Below the pieces are notes generated by a model. The model did no database searches. It was not told where the DNA came from and saw nothing but the letters and a program-made list of their open reading frames with translations. Position numbers and translations under genes: made by a program. A stretch of DNA of 64,000 nt from Noviherbaspirillum soli (GTDB lineage Bacteria; Pseudomonadota; Gammaproteobacteria; Burkholderiales; Burkholderiaceae_D), in assembly GCF_015352955.1 (NCBI RefSeq), contig NZ_JACYOX010000014.1, positions 58,401-122,400 on the forward strand, written 5' to 3'. The first letter of the stretch is position 1. Every line of letters starts with the position of its first letter. Of the stretch, positions 44,605 to 53,392 are shown in pieces.

Positions 44605-45651
44605 TCAGGCGGCCTGGCGCACGTCTGTCCGGCTTTGGGGCAGGAACAGTTCACGCTGGCTGCGCGCGCCATTGGACACTTCGGCCACGCGATAGCGGCT
44701 CAGGTCGAAACCCGGATACCCCGCGCATTCCTGTTCGATCGCCACCACGATGTCGAGCCAGTCGATCGTGCCGGCCAGCCTGGCCGAGCCATGCAGCGCA
44801 ACCTTCAGTTCGATTTCGCACGGACGTCCCTGATGGTTCCGATAGAACACCGTAAAGCAGGTGCCAGCCGCATTCCCGCGAACCTGCAGCACTTCGTCCT
44901 GGCCGATATCCTCGGCCCAGAAAAAACTCTCCCGCAGCAGTCTTCCATGCACCGGCACTTCGAATGCCTGGTAGTCCTCGCGCCGGATGTCGGCGCAGCG
45001 CGAGAACTGCTTTTCCACTGCCTGCAGGATTTCCGCCGGCGTGCTCCAGCCGGAAGCGCAGGCCGGACGGGGCAGCGACTTGTCGACATGGTTGCGCATG
45101 TCGATGCCGAAGCAGCCACGCGAACCATCTGCGGCGATGTAATCGATCAGGAAGCTTTCAGGCGTCATTTTTCCGGCTGCCGAATGCTTTTGCCGCACGC
45201 GCAGGGTCTTGTGCTGCCTGGCTTGCATGGCCCAGAGCGGCAGGCGGTTGAATGCGCCGTGCCGGCAATCGTTCAGGATGTCCGCATAGACTTGCCGGTA
45301 GTCGGCCGGGTTGGCCACGGTAACTACCGGGAATTCCTGCGGCGGCCCGAAACGCTCGGCGATGGTATCGAGGTAGGCAAGCGCCAGCGGCATGCCCGTG
45401 CCGGGATTCTTGCCGCCCAGCGCGCGTTCCGCGGAGAAGCCGGGCATCTGCCGCAGCGGTGTGATCGCCAATGGATAGACCTGGTAGCACAGCGTGCCAT
45501 TGCCATCGGTAAATGGCGCCGCCGCATCGTAATGGTAAGCGCCATAGATTGCGCCGCCGGCAGCGTCGAGCAGGGCGGCGTCGGCGCACTGGGCGCTGAC
45601 GTCCACCACGATGACGCGGGGCCGGATGATGACAGGCTGGACGGAATGCAT
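44605..45651 (-). CDS. Unknown protein
   Basis: 348 residues from ATG 45651 (GAGG upstream). No signal peptide. It begins with a strand-like VIIRPRVIVVDVSAQCADAAL followed by DAAGGAIYGAYHYD; later PVVTVANPADYRQVYADIL, SFLIDYIAADGSRGCFGIDMRNH, PCEIELKVALHGSARLAGTIDWLDIVVAIEQECAGYPGFDLS. Good codon bias throughout. No family recognised. Convergent with the relic and isolated from the MFS gene by about 110 bp. Confidence 0.65.
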   Translation of the reverse strand: MHSVQPVIIRPRVIVVDVSAQCADAALLDAAGGAIYGAYHYDAAAPFTDGNGTLCYQVYPLAITPLRQMPGFSAERALGGKNPGTGMPLALAYLDTIAERFGPPQEFPVVTVANPADYRQVYADILNDCRHGAFNRLPLWAMQARQHKTLRVRQKHSAAGKMTPESFLIDYIAADGSRGCFGIDMRNHVDKSLPRPACASGWSTPAEILQAVEKQFSRCADIRREDYQAFEVPVHGRLLRESFFWAEDIGQDEVLQVRGNAAGTCFTVFYRNHQGRPCEIELKVALHGSARLAGTIDWLDIVVAIEQECAGYPGFDLSRYRVAEVSNGARSQRELFLPQSRTDVRQAA

Positions 45652-45764
45652 GATGGATGGCCTCGGTTGGCAGGGCTGACCCATCCGATTATATCCATGA
45701 GGCAACTTGTGTAAAGCGAACTTTCCGATCGATTGGCCGAACGTCGACTAAACAATACAGTTGT

Positions 45765-47015
45765 TTATCGAATGACATCCTGGCCAGCGCGCGGCGCCGG
45801 CAGCAGGGCAAAGGCCAGGACGCCAGCGGTCAGCATCGCGGCGATCAGCGACAGCGCAGCCGAGTGCGGATCGGCATGCCAGGCCGGCGCGGCTGAAGCC
45901 ACTACGCCGCTGAGCCATTGCACCAGGGCCACACCGAGGAACATGGCCATGTTCAACAATGCCATCGCGCGGCCGATCTGCGCCACCGGGTAGGAGGCGC
46001 GGACATCGGCGTACTGCAGCACGACGAAGCCGGACAGAAAGCCGACCAGCACCGAACAGCACACCACCACCGTGCTGCTCGACACCATCGCCATGACGGC
46101 GAACAGCGCTATCAGCGCCAGCGTGAAGGCAACGATGCAACGGCGCCGTCCGGCGCCTTGCGGACCGAAGCGTCCGAACAGCGGCGGCCCAAACAGCGAC
46201 ACCACCGATACCAGCAGGGCCACATTGCCGCTCTGCACCAGGGTGTAGCCATAACGCCCGATCAGCAGCGGCCCCAGCCACAATCCGCGCAGCGCCATGA
46301 AGGCGGCATAGGTCACTGCGCCCAATGCCATGATGCCCAGCGTATGCGGCAGCAGCAGCAAGGCGCCCAGCCCGCGCAGCGCTGTCGCCAGTGATTCATG
46401 CCGCCGTTCCTGGCCTTGCGCCGGCTCCCGGACCCGGATGAAGATCACCAGCCAGGCCAGCACCGACAGGCCGGCCAGCATCATGAAGCCGGCCCGCCAG
46501 GACGCTTCCTGCACGACCCAGGCCAGCGGCGTGGCGGTCAGCAGCATGCCGCCCCCGCCTATGCCCAGCACCAGTCCGGACACGGAAGCGAAGCGCTCCT
46601 GCGGGAAATGACGGGTGATGAAGACGGTGCAGACCAGGAAGGCAGCCGCGCAGCCGACGCCGATCAGCACCTGGCCCAGCACCAGCATGGCGTAACTGTG
46701 CGCGAAGGCGGATAGCAGCGCGCCGACGATGGCTACCGGGAAGGAGGTCAGCATGGTCTTGCGCACGCCGTGCAGGTCGATGCCCAGGCCCATGAACAGC
46801 TGCATCGCGCCGAACGCAAAATGGAATGCGCCGGCATAGCTGCCGAGCTGCTGGGGCGACAGTGAAAACTCGGCCTGCAGGCGGCTGGCCATCATCGCGG
46901 CGGCGGTGCGATAGGCCTGGCTCAGCATGAAAGCCATGCACAGCGCAGCCAGCATTGCCCACAGGGAACGGACGGTCGGCGCCGCGGCAGCGCCGACGGA
47001 GGATTGCAGGGGCAT
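45765..47015 (-). CDS. MFS transporter
   Basis: 416 residues, twelve predicted helices. MFS features: the loop 2-3 motif GLGIDLHGVRKTML (G-x3-D-x-x-G-x-R/K-x-x type), HFPQERFASVSGLVLGIGGGGMLL in helix 4-5 and GRFGPQGAGRRR in loop 8-9. Substrate not determined; overall style resembles the nitrate/sugar-phosphate-like or general MFS_1 group. Confidence 0.88.
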   Translation of the reverse strand: MPLQSSVGAAAAPTVRSLWAMLAALCMAFMLSQAYRTAAAMMASRLQAEFSLSPQQLGSYAGAFHFAFGAMQLFMGLGIDLHGVRKTMLTSFPVAIVGALLSAFAHSYAMLVLGQVLIGVGCAAAFLVCTVFITRHFPQERFASVSGLVLGIGGGGMLLTATPLAWVVQEASWRAGFMMLAGLSVLAWLVIFIRVREPAQGQERRHESLATALRGLGALLLLPHTLGIMALGAVTYAAFMALRGLWLGPLLIGRYGYTLVQSGNVALLVSVVSLFGPPLFGRFGPQGAGRRRCIVAFTLALIALFAVMAMVSSSTVVVCCSVLVGFLSGFVVLQYADVRASYPVAQIGRAMALLNMAMFLGVALVQWLSGVVASAAPAWHADPHSAALSLIAAMLTAGVLAFALLPAPRAGQDVIR

Positions 47016-47082
47016 GTCTCTTCCTTTTTATTGTGGCCGTATCTACTCTTTCCATCATTTCCGATACGGCAAGCGCGCCACT

Positions 47083-47598
47083 TTAATGCAAGGCGCCCCA
47101 GCGTTCCACTGCCGGCTCGGCGCTGGCCCATTTCCAGCCGCTTTCCTGCAAGCAGACATGAGCCGCGAACCAGGGCCGCGCCGTGCCGTCGGAGGCAGGC
47201 GCCGCATTGGCGTCATTCACGGTAAACATGACTTCCTTGCAATTGGCCAGCGGCGTGATGATGGAACGGATAATCTGCATGTCGCCCTGGTTGTTTCCAT
47301 AGGGAATTTTATGCCGCACCTGCCATGGCCGCACTTCGCCTTCCCGCATCATGCCGGCCAGCGCAGCGATCTCGTCCTGCTCATCCTGCTGCAGGGAGCG
47401 CAGCAGATTCTTCATGCCGGCGTCGGTGGCCGCCTTGACACTGACCGACACCGCTATGCCGATCGCCGGATTGCTGGTGAAGGAACCCGTGGCGATGCCG
47501 GCGACCGTGCCGGCCAGGCCGCCCACTGTGGAACAGGCCGACAAGCCCAGCGCCGCCGTGGCCATGGCGACCCTGGCGGCCAGCCGCAGCGTTCTCAT
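47083..47598 (-). CDS. Lipoprotein, paralogue of its upstream neighbour
   Basis: 171 residues. Lipobox LSAC (Cys22). A Gly/Ala/Val segment (STVGGLAGTVAGIATGSFTSNPAIGIAVSVSVKAA) may insert in a membrane. The C-terminal ~90 residues end in WKWASAEPAVERWGALH, nearly the same as the upstream gene. The start overlaps the neighbour's stop by 4 bp. Function unknown; outer-membrane location inferred. Confidence 0.75.
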   Translation of the reverse strand: MRTLRLAARVAMATAALGLSACSTVGGLAGTVAGIATGSFTSNPAIGIAVSVSVKAATDAGMKNLLRSLQQDEQDEIAALAGMMREGEVRPWQVRHKIPYGNNQGDMQIIRSIITPLANCKEVMFTVNDANAAPASDGTARPWFAAHVCLQESGWKWASAEPAVERWGALH

Positions 47599-48122
47599 TG
47601 CAGCGATCCCCAGCGTTCGGTCGCAGGTTCCGCGGACGCCCATTTCCAGCGCGTGCCATCGCGGCAGATCATGGCCACGTAAAAGCCCTTGCTGCTTTCC
47701 GCGCGCGGTCCATTTTCCACGGAAAACACGATTTCCCGACAATCCAGCGACCGCGCGCCCACGGTGCGGCTGACCGTCACTTCCCCGCGACTGGCCGGCT
47801 CGATCGGGACCGGATGCTTCACCTCCCAGCTGCCCACCTCGTTCACCGCCAGGCCGCCGGCGACAGCCGCAATCTGGTCCTGCAGGGTGGTATGCACCGC
47901 CTTCTGGGCTCTCTGCACCCCGGCCTGGGCAAGCGACTGCACGCCCACGCCTATGCCGGTTGCCACGGCGGCATCGGAGGTGACGCTGGCTGCGACGGCG
48001 GCGCCTCCCACGCCTGCCGCAGCGCCCGCGCCCTGCTGCAGGAAGGAACTACATCCGCTCAGTACGCCGAGGGCTCCGATCGCCAGGACGGCAAATGTCG
48101 AACGTGAAGGAAAAAAAGTCAT
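47595..48122 (-). CDS. Lipoprotein, first of a tandem paralogous pair
   Basis: 175 residues. Lipobox LSGC (Cys24). A Gly/Ala-rich membrane-active stretch (GAGAAAGVGGAAVAASVTSDAAVATGIGVGVQSLA), then a domain with ISAVAGGLAVNEVGSWEVKHPVP-type sequence, a conserved Cys (LDCREIVFSVE), and ending WKWASAEPATERWGSLQ. Both copies share the order (lipobox, Gly/Ala zone, conserved Cys before an E-I/V-V/M-F-S/T-V-E/N strand, WASAEP terminus), pointing to tandem duplication. Confidence 0.75.
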   Translation of the reverse strand: MTFFPSRSTFAVLAIGALGVLSGCSSFLQQGAGAAAGVGGAAVAASVTSDAAVATGIGVGVQSLAQAGVQRAQKAVHTTLQDQIAAVAGGLAVNEVGSWEVKHPVPIEPASRGEVTVSRTVGARSLDCREIVFSVENGPRAESSKGFYVAMICRDGTRWKWASAEPATERWGSLQ

Positions 48123-48367
48123 TATCTGGTGCGTTTATCGCCGGCATGTAATGGGAAAAATTATAGCCAGAGGGAACAAGAGTCCTCATTCCGGCAGCGC
48201 GCCGGTATCGATTCCCTTAAACACTCTCGCTTGTTCATTAAAAGTTGCCTTTGTTAAAAGTTATCTTATATTAACTTTTACACCAGGAAAGACAGTAAGA
48301 TTTCCAAAAGAACAACTCATCTTCAGCACTTCGATGTCATTCATGTTTCTCCTTTAAAGGAACTTTT
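48123..48367. other. AT-rich intergenic region before the PhyH gene
   Basis: 245 bp, strikingly AT-rich for this window. Contains two close direct repeats (taaaagttgcctttgttaaaagttatctt around 48239-48266) and the partial inverse aacttttac. Likely promoter or nucleoid-protein-binding region for the divergent lipoprotein and PhyH genes. Confidence 0.5.
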
Positions 48368-49282
48368 ATGGACTACGTGCAATTGATGCCGGGACGCACC
48401 TTCAGGCCATGGCAGAGCCTGATGTACTACGCGCAGCGTGCCGTGACACCCCGGCGGCTGCGGCGAGCGGTTGCCACCGGCGTTGCTGGTTATCTGCGTA
48501 TCAGGCATGGCATGCCAAACTTCGGCAATGTGGCCGGCACGGATGAGACTGCCAGCTTCCAGACCTTGCGCGCCAATGGCCTTGCGATGCTGCCCAGGCT
48601 GCTCGACCGTGCGCAGATTGACGATATCCATGACTACCTGCGCAACCGGCCGCTGTCGCCGCATGGCCGCTCTACGCCGCTGTTCCTGGCCGACGCGCCG
48701 CCGCCGGAGGTGCGCATGGCGGAATACAGCCTGGCTGACGTGCTTGGCTGCCCGCACTTGCTCGAACTGGCTAACAGCGCACCACTGATCAGGCTCGCTG
48801 CCCAGTACATAGGCTGCAAGCCGACGATTTCCGCCATCGGCCTGCGCTGGTCATATCCCCGGGAAGGCACCGGCACCGGATTGCAGGGCTTTCACCGCGA
48901 CTGCGACGACTGGCGCTTCATCAAGGTGTTCGCCTACCTGACCGATGTCGACGAAGACGCCGGCCCGCATGTCTATGTCAGCGGCAGCCACCGCGAGCGT
49001 TGCAGCATGCGTCTGGCGCCCTATGCGGACGAGGAAGTCGCGGCGCGCTACGGCCAGCAGAAGATGGTCAGGGTCACCGGGCCCGCCGGCACCTTCTTCG
49101 CTGTCGATACCCATGGTGTGCACAAAGGCCTGCTTCCAAGCGGCAAGCCCCGGCTGCTGCTGCAGATCCAGTACTCGCTGCTACCGGTCTACATGTATGA
49201 CTATGCGCCGGCGGCCGGGCTGCAGGCGGCGAAGATCGATGGCTACATAAACCGGCTTTTGTTGAAAAGGACCAAGGCGTAG
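48368..49282 (+). CDS. Phytanoyl-CoA dioxygenase (PhyH) family protein
   Basis: 304 residues; AAAGGAAC before the ATG. Fe(II)/2-oxoglutarate dioxygenase fold: His-x-Asp in GFHRDCDDW (His176, Asp178), a distal His in VDTHGVHKGLLP (~250) and Arg in KPRLLLQIQYS (2-oxoglutarate). VHYVYVSGSH-like (GPHVYVSGSHRER) is typical for PhyH. The N-terminal ~60 residues are basic and outside the domain. Substrate unknown; an AT-rich region precedes the gene. Confidence 0.82.
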   Translation: MDYVQLMPGRTFRPWQSLMYYAQRAVTPRRLRRAVATGVAGYLRIRHGMPNFGNVAGTDETASFQTLRANGLAMLPRLLDRAQIDDIHDYLRNRPLSPHGRSTPLFLADAPPPEVRMAEYSLADVLGCPHLLELANSAPLIRLAAQYIGCKPTISAIGLRWSYPREGTGTGLQGFHRDCDDWRFIKVFAYLTDVDEDAGPHVYVSGSHRERCSMRLAPYADEEVAARYGQQKMVRVTGPAGTFFAVDTHGVHKGLLPSGKPRLLLQIQYSLLPVYMYDYAPAAGLQAAKIDGYINRLLLKRTKA

Positions 49283-49384
49283 GGCCACAATGGCCATGAC
49301 AATCGCGCATCAGGTGTCGTAACATGCGGACACGATTTTCGCCGCAAGCCATCAGTTGCTCCGGCGATTGCCCTGGGACCGGAG

Positions 49385-51379
49385 ATGGATGACAGAGGCG
49401 CTTCAAGACTCATCAGAACGTGCGTTGCAGTGGCGTTTATCGTCATGGCGGGATTTGTCGGCTGGGATACCGCGCGAACGCTCTCGATGATGTCCTCGGC
49501 CAGGCCGACGCTGGGAAGTGCGCTCGGCCACCTGGTCGAGATCAGCCTGCACGTTCCGGCCACCGGCTTGCAGGATCGTGAGCAAGTCAACGCCGCGCTG
49601 CTCGCGCTGAACGACGATCTGGCAGGCTATCCCGCGCTGCAGGACCGTGTTGCGCAATTGCGCGCGGGTTTGCAGGACACATCACAAGCACAGGCAGCGC
49701 GCATCGCTTTCCTGGCAGCCGAAGTGACGTCGGAGGTGGGCCGCGACGATGCCGGGCTGCAGGCGCGGTTTTATGCCGATATGGCGGCACTTGCGTTGCT
49801 GTCCGGCTTGCTGGGCGCATTGCTCGTTCTGTCCTGGCGCGGCAGGACGAACGGCGCCGGCGCGGCGGACCATCATGACGGCCTGCTGCACCAGGCGCTG
49901 CAAGCCCTGCCCTATCCCTTCTGCATGGTCGACCGGGACGGCCAGCCAGTGATCGTGAATGCGGCCGCCCAGCGCTTATGGACGGAGGACCTGGCCCAGC
50001 AGCGCGAGTGGCGGCGACCGGACCTGGAGATGCGTCCCGAGAACCGCGCGCTCTTTCTGGCGCTGCGCCGCGGCATCGGGCGCAACATGGACCCGGTCGA
50101 CATCGTGGCCCAGGATGGCTCCACCAGGCGGCTGATGGTCAGCGCGGCACCGCTGCGCGACGCCAAACGCAAGGTGGTTGGCGCCTTTGCGATCTATCTC
50201 GATTCCGGCGCCGCTTCTCTGGCCGCGCCAGGACGCAAGCCTGCAGAGGCGCCCGGCATCGCTGCGCTTCCCGTTCCGGACTATGGCGTTGAAAACCGTC
50301 CTGGCGCGGTGCAGCCGTCGCATGTGTTCCTGCTCGACCACGACGGCAGGGTCCTGATGGTCAACCAGCCACTCATCGAATTCAGCGGCATGGACTGCAC
50401 TGGCAGCAATTACCTTGATGTGTGCGCCTCGTCGGCGGCGCAGGGCGTTGCTGAAGCGGCGCGCATCGCAGCCGGCATACGCTCGGTGGCAGCGGGCGAA
50501 ACGCCCATGTTTTCGATGGAATACATCTGCCGCGGCACCGGCGAGTTCTTCTGGTGCCGCGCCACGGTAAGCCGCATGGGCAGCAGCGGCGGGCGCAATA
50601 TCCTGGTGGTTCACGAGAACATCACGCAGCACAAGGCGACCGAGTCGGCGTTGCGCGCCTCGGCGGTATCGATGCGCGAACTGGCCGAGCATCAGGAATC
50701 GGTGCGCGAGGAAGAGCGCAAGCGCATCGCACGTGAAATTCATGACGAACTCGGCCAGCAACTGCTGGCGCTGAAGATCGATGTCTCGATACTCCAGGGC
50801 CAGCTGTCGCATGTGCCGCAGGCCACCGCCCAGCTCGATGGCATGCTGCGCAGCATGACCACGCTGATGCAGAGCATGCGCGCCATCATCAACGATCTGC
50901 GGCCAGCCGTGCTGGACCTCGGCCTGCATGCGGCTGTCGAATGGCAGACCAGGGAATTCCAGCGCAAGACCGGGATTGCCTGCACCCTGCTGTCCGACGG
51001 CGAAGACATCGCGCTGCCGGATGCCTGCGCCACCGCGCTGTTTCGCACGCTGCAGGAATCGCTGACGAATGTGAGCCGCCATGCGCATGCGAGCCATGTC
51101 GATGTGCAGCTCTACGCGACCGAGGAAAGCCTGCTGATGCGCATCTCCGACGATGGCATCGGCCAGCTCGGCAAGCAGGACAAGCCTGAGGCCTTTGGCC
51201 TGCGCGGCATGCGCGAACGCATTGGCTCGCTCGGCGGCAAGCTCACCATCACCGCCGCGCCTGACCAGGGTGTGACCGTCACGGCGGCGATACCGCTCAG
51301 TCCGGAACTGCAGATGCTGGAACCAGGCTTCGACCGCAGATCCGCCACGGACCGGCGCGCGCGCGCACGCGTGAATTAA
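49385..51379 (+). CDS. Orphan membrane sensor histidine kinase with PAS domains (NarX/DegS-type kinase core)
   Basis: 664 residues. Membrane helices ~10-29 and ~130-150 flank a small periplasmic domain. Two PAS domains: ~168-265 (PYPFCMVDRDGQPVIVNAAAQRLW) and ~310-420 (SHVFLLDHDGRVLMVNQPLIEFSGMD, with the PAC end ENITQHKATESAL). HisKA_3 with phospho-His near 451 (EERKRIAREIHDELGQQLLALKID), then HATPase_c (TALFRTLQESLTNVSRHAHASHV, GLRGMRERIGSLGGKL). Kinases of this class pair with NarL-type regulators, but none is adjacent. Confidence 0.88.
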   Translation: MDDRGASRLIRTCVAVAFIVMAGFVGWDTARTLSMMSSARPTLGSALGHLVEISLHVPATGLQDREQVNAALLALNDDLAGYPALQDRVAQLRAGLQDTSQAQAARIAFLAAEVTSEVGRDDAGLQARFYADMAALALLSGLLGALLVLSWRGRTNGAGAADHHDGLLHQALQALPYPFCMVDRDGQPVIVNAAAQRLWTEDLAQQREWRRPDLEMRPENRALFLALRRGIGRNMDPVDIVAQDGSTRRLMVSAAPLRDAKRKVVGAFAIYLDSGAASLAAPGRKPAEAPGIAALPVPDYGVENRPGAVQPSHVFLLDHDGRVLMVNQPLIEFSGMDCTGSNYLDVCASSAAQGVAEAARIAAGIRSVAAGETPMFSMEYICRGTGEFFWCRATVSRMGSSGGRNILVVHENITQHKATESALRASAVSMRELAEHQESVREEERKRIAREIHDELGQQLLALKIDVSILQGQLSHVPQATAQLDGMLRSMTTLMQSMRAIINDLRPAVLDLGLHAAVEWQTREFQRKTGIACTLLSDGEDIALPDACATALFRTLQESLTNVSRHAHASHVDVQLYATEESLLMRISDDGIGQLGKQDKPEAFGLRGMRERIGSLGGKLTITAAPDQGVTVTAAIPLSPELQMLEPGFDRRSATDRRARARVN

Positions 51380-51532
51380 GCCCGGCCGGGCAGAGCCGCG
51401 CCGCGGGTTTCGCATGATCGCCTGGCGTTCTCCGCTCCTTGCGGGCGCATGTATGCCGGCATCATTGATGTTTCTCAAGAGAGCATGACTCAACGTCAAT
51501 ACCATGGTCTGGTGATCCAGGGGAGACAGACC

Positions 51533-53047
51533 ATGCACAGGAGCGTATTCACCCGCCGCGACTTCCTCAAGGGCGCGTCGGCACTGCTGGCTACCGCCTT
51601 GCCTGGCCAGCGCCTGCTGGCGCAGACCAGCGCGGCCCGTCGGCTCGACTGGAATACCTTCCGCAACACGCGTGACTATGGCTCGCTGGTCGACGGCATC
51701 TCGCGCATGCGTGAAAACACCAATGCCAGCGACAAGCGCAGCTGGGCATACTGGACCAATGTCCATCTCAATTTCTGCCCGCATGGCATCGCGTATTTCC
51801 TCGCATGGCACCGCGGCTATCTGTACTACTTCGAACAGCAGCTGCGCGCCGTGTCGGGCAACAAGGCGCTGGTGCTGCCGTACTGGGACTACTACAACAC
51901 GCCGGAGATACCCGGTGAATTCACCAACCCGTCGCCTTTCAATTCGCTCTACCTTTCACGCCAGAACAGCAATGTGATCGACGCGCTGAGCCTTGCGCCT
52001 TTTGCCGGCACGGTCACCAACATGCAGCGCGGACTGACCAATCCCTTCGAGGTCCTGATGGAGGACCAGCCGCATAATCCGGTGCATAACATCATCGGCA
52101 GCACCATGGCGACCATGCAGTCGCCAACCGATCCGATCTTCTGGCTGCACCACGCCAACGTCGATCGTCTCTGGTCGGCATGGCAGCAGGCCGGCGGCGG
52201 GCGCACCACGCCATCGGCCGGCAGCACTTACTGGGCCGGCACCTTCACCTATGCCAGCCGGCTGACAATGCAGCGCAGCCGCACGATCGATACGCGCAGC
52301 CAGCTGTCCTACTATTACCAGAACGAGACCATGCCCACGTCCCTGCCAGCGGCGCAAACCGCCCAGGCCGGCACGGGCAACTTCATGCTCGCCTCGATGC
52401 GGCAGGATGACATGGCGCTGCAGCTGGCGCAGCTTGGCCCTCGAACCAGCGGCGCCGCGCCGCGCCTGCTGGCGCGGCCAGCCGTCGCCGATCTCGCCGC
52501 TTCCCCAAGCCGTCAGATCAGCGGCAGCCGGCTGTCAGTGGGCGGCGTGCTGCGCATACCGCTGAATGAAAACTCGATCAGCGTTAAGTTGCAGCCCGAC
52601 CAGGCCAGCGCCGACCTGCTGCAGCGCACCCTCGGCGCCACCGCGCCGCAGGCAACCGGCCCATACCGCTCGGCGCTCGTGGTGCTGGACAGCGTGCGCA
52701 TCAGCGGCAATGGCGACATGGGCGGCTATTTCTACCACCTCTACCTTGACCTGCCTTCGAGTACCGACGTCAGCAGCGCCAACGCCTACCGCATCGGCAG
52801 CGTCGGGCCATTCGAGATCGCCGCGGCCGAGCACCGGGTGCACATGCGGCAGGATGCCGGCGGCAGCGAACCCGGCACCGTGACGCTGACATTTGCGCTC
52901 AACCGGGAACTGAGCGCGCTGGTGGCAGCCGACCCGCGCAACGTCACATTGTCCTTCGTCCGCGTCAGCGGCAACAGCGCGCCTGGCGGCGAAGTCATCC
53001 GGGTAGGAGAGGCGCGGCTGGAGCTGTCGACCGAGACGCCGCAATAG
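51533..53047 (+). CDS. Tat-exported tyrosinase (type 3 copper polyphenol oxidase)
   Basis: 504 residues from ATG 51533 (GGGGAG upstream). Twin-arginine signal TRRDFLKGAS. CuA ligands His78, His84 and His93 (NVHLNFCPHGIAYFLAWHRGYLYYFE); CuB ligands in HNPVHNIIG (His181, His185) and DPIFWLHHANVDRLW (His207). Cys82 precedes His84 as Cys-x-His, the pattern of the thioether bridge in fungal tyrosinases. The C-terminal half (~300-504) is a beta-rich domain (VGGVLRIPLNE...SALVVLDSVRISGNGDMGGYFYHLYLDLP), as in plant-type polyphenol oxidases. Oxidises phenols or diphenols; the product route here is unknown. No caddie/chaperone gene beside it. Confidence 0.9.
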   Translation: MHRSVFTRRDFLKGASALLATALPGQRLLAQTSAARRLDWNTFRNTRDYGSLVDGISRMRENTNASDKRSWAYWTNVHLNFCPHGIAYFLAWHRGYLYYFEQQLRAVSGNKALVLPYWDYYNTPEIPGEFTNPSPFNSLYLSRQNSNVIDALSLAPFAGTVTNMQRGLTNPFEVLMEDQPHNPVHNIIGSTMATMQSPTDPIFWLHHANVDRLWSAWQQAGGGRTTPSAGSTYWAGTFTYASRLTMQRSRTIDTRSQLSYYYQNETMPTSLPAAQTAQAGTGNFMLASMRQDDMALQLAQLGPRTSGAAPRLLARPAVADLAASPSRQISGSRLSVGGVLRIPLNENSISVKLQPDQASADLLQRTLGATAPQATGPYRSALVVLDSVRISGNGDMGGYFYHLYLDLPSSTDVSSANAYRIGSVGPFEIAAAEHRVHMRQDAGGSEPGTVTLTFALNRELSALVAADPRNVTLSFVRVSGNSAPGGEVIRVGEARLELSTETPQ

Positions 53048-53392
53048 CCCTGCGCCGCCCGGCGCGGCAAGACATGCCATAAGGGGCTGCACCGCAGCGT
53101 TGCAGCCCAGCCTGTGATCGTCATTTCCCTTCTGGCCCTTCCCCCGTCCGCTTTTTCCGGTACAGGCGCACATCCGCAGCCACCTTTTCCAACCGGTTGA
53201 CGGTTATCCGAGCAAGTCGGTGCAACCCTTCCAGCGTTGCAAAAACCAAACTTTTCTGTTTTCTTCTTTACAAGGTTTTACAGCCGCCTTAACATTTCCA
53301 TGCCGAATTCGAAACCGTGTTTCGCACTGCAGAACACTGATTTCGCCGGTAGCTTTTCAAAAATTATTCCAATGACTACGGAGACTGTTTTA
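53048..53392. other. Intergenic region between tyrosinase and hydrolase genes
   Basis: A hairpin GGGCTGCA / TGCAGCCC (53084-53108) lies about 40 bp after the tyrosinase stop, without a T-run. From ~53235 the sequence turns AT-rich, probably the promoter and leader of the hydrolase gene; an open frame from 53237 runs through it but has no ribosome site or codon bias. Confidence 0.4.
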
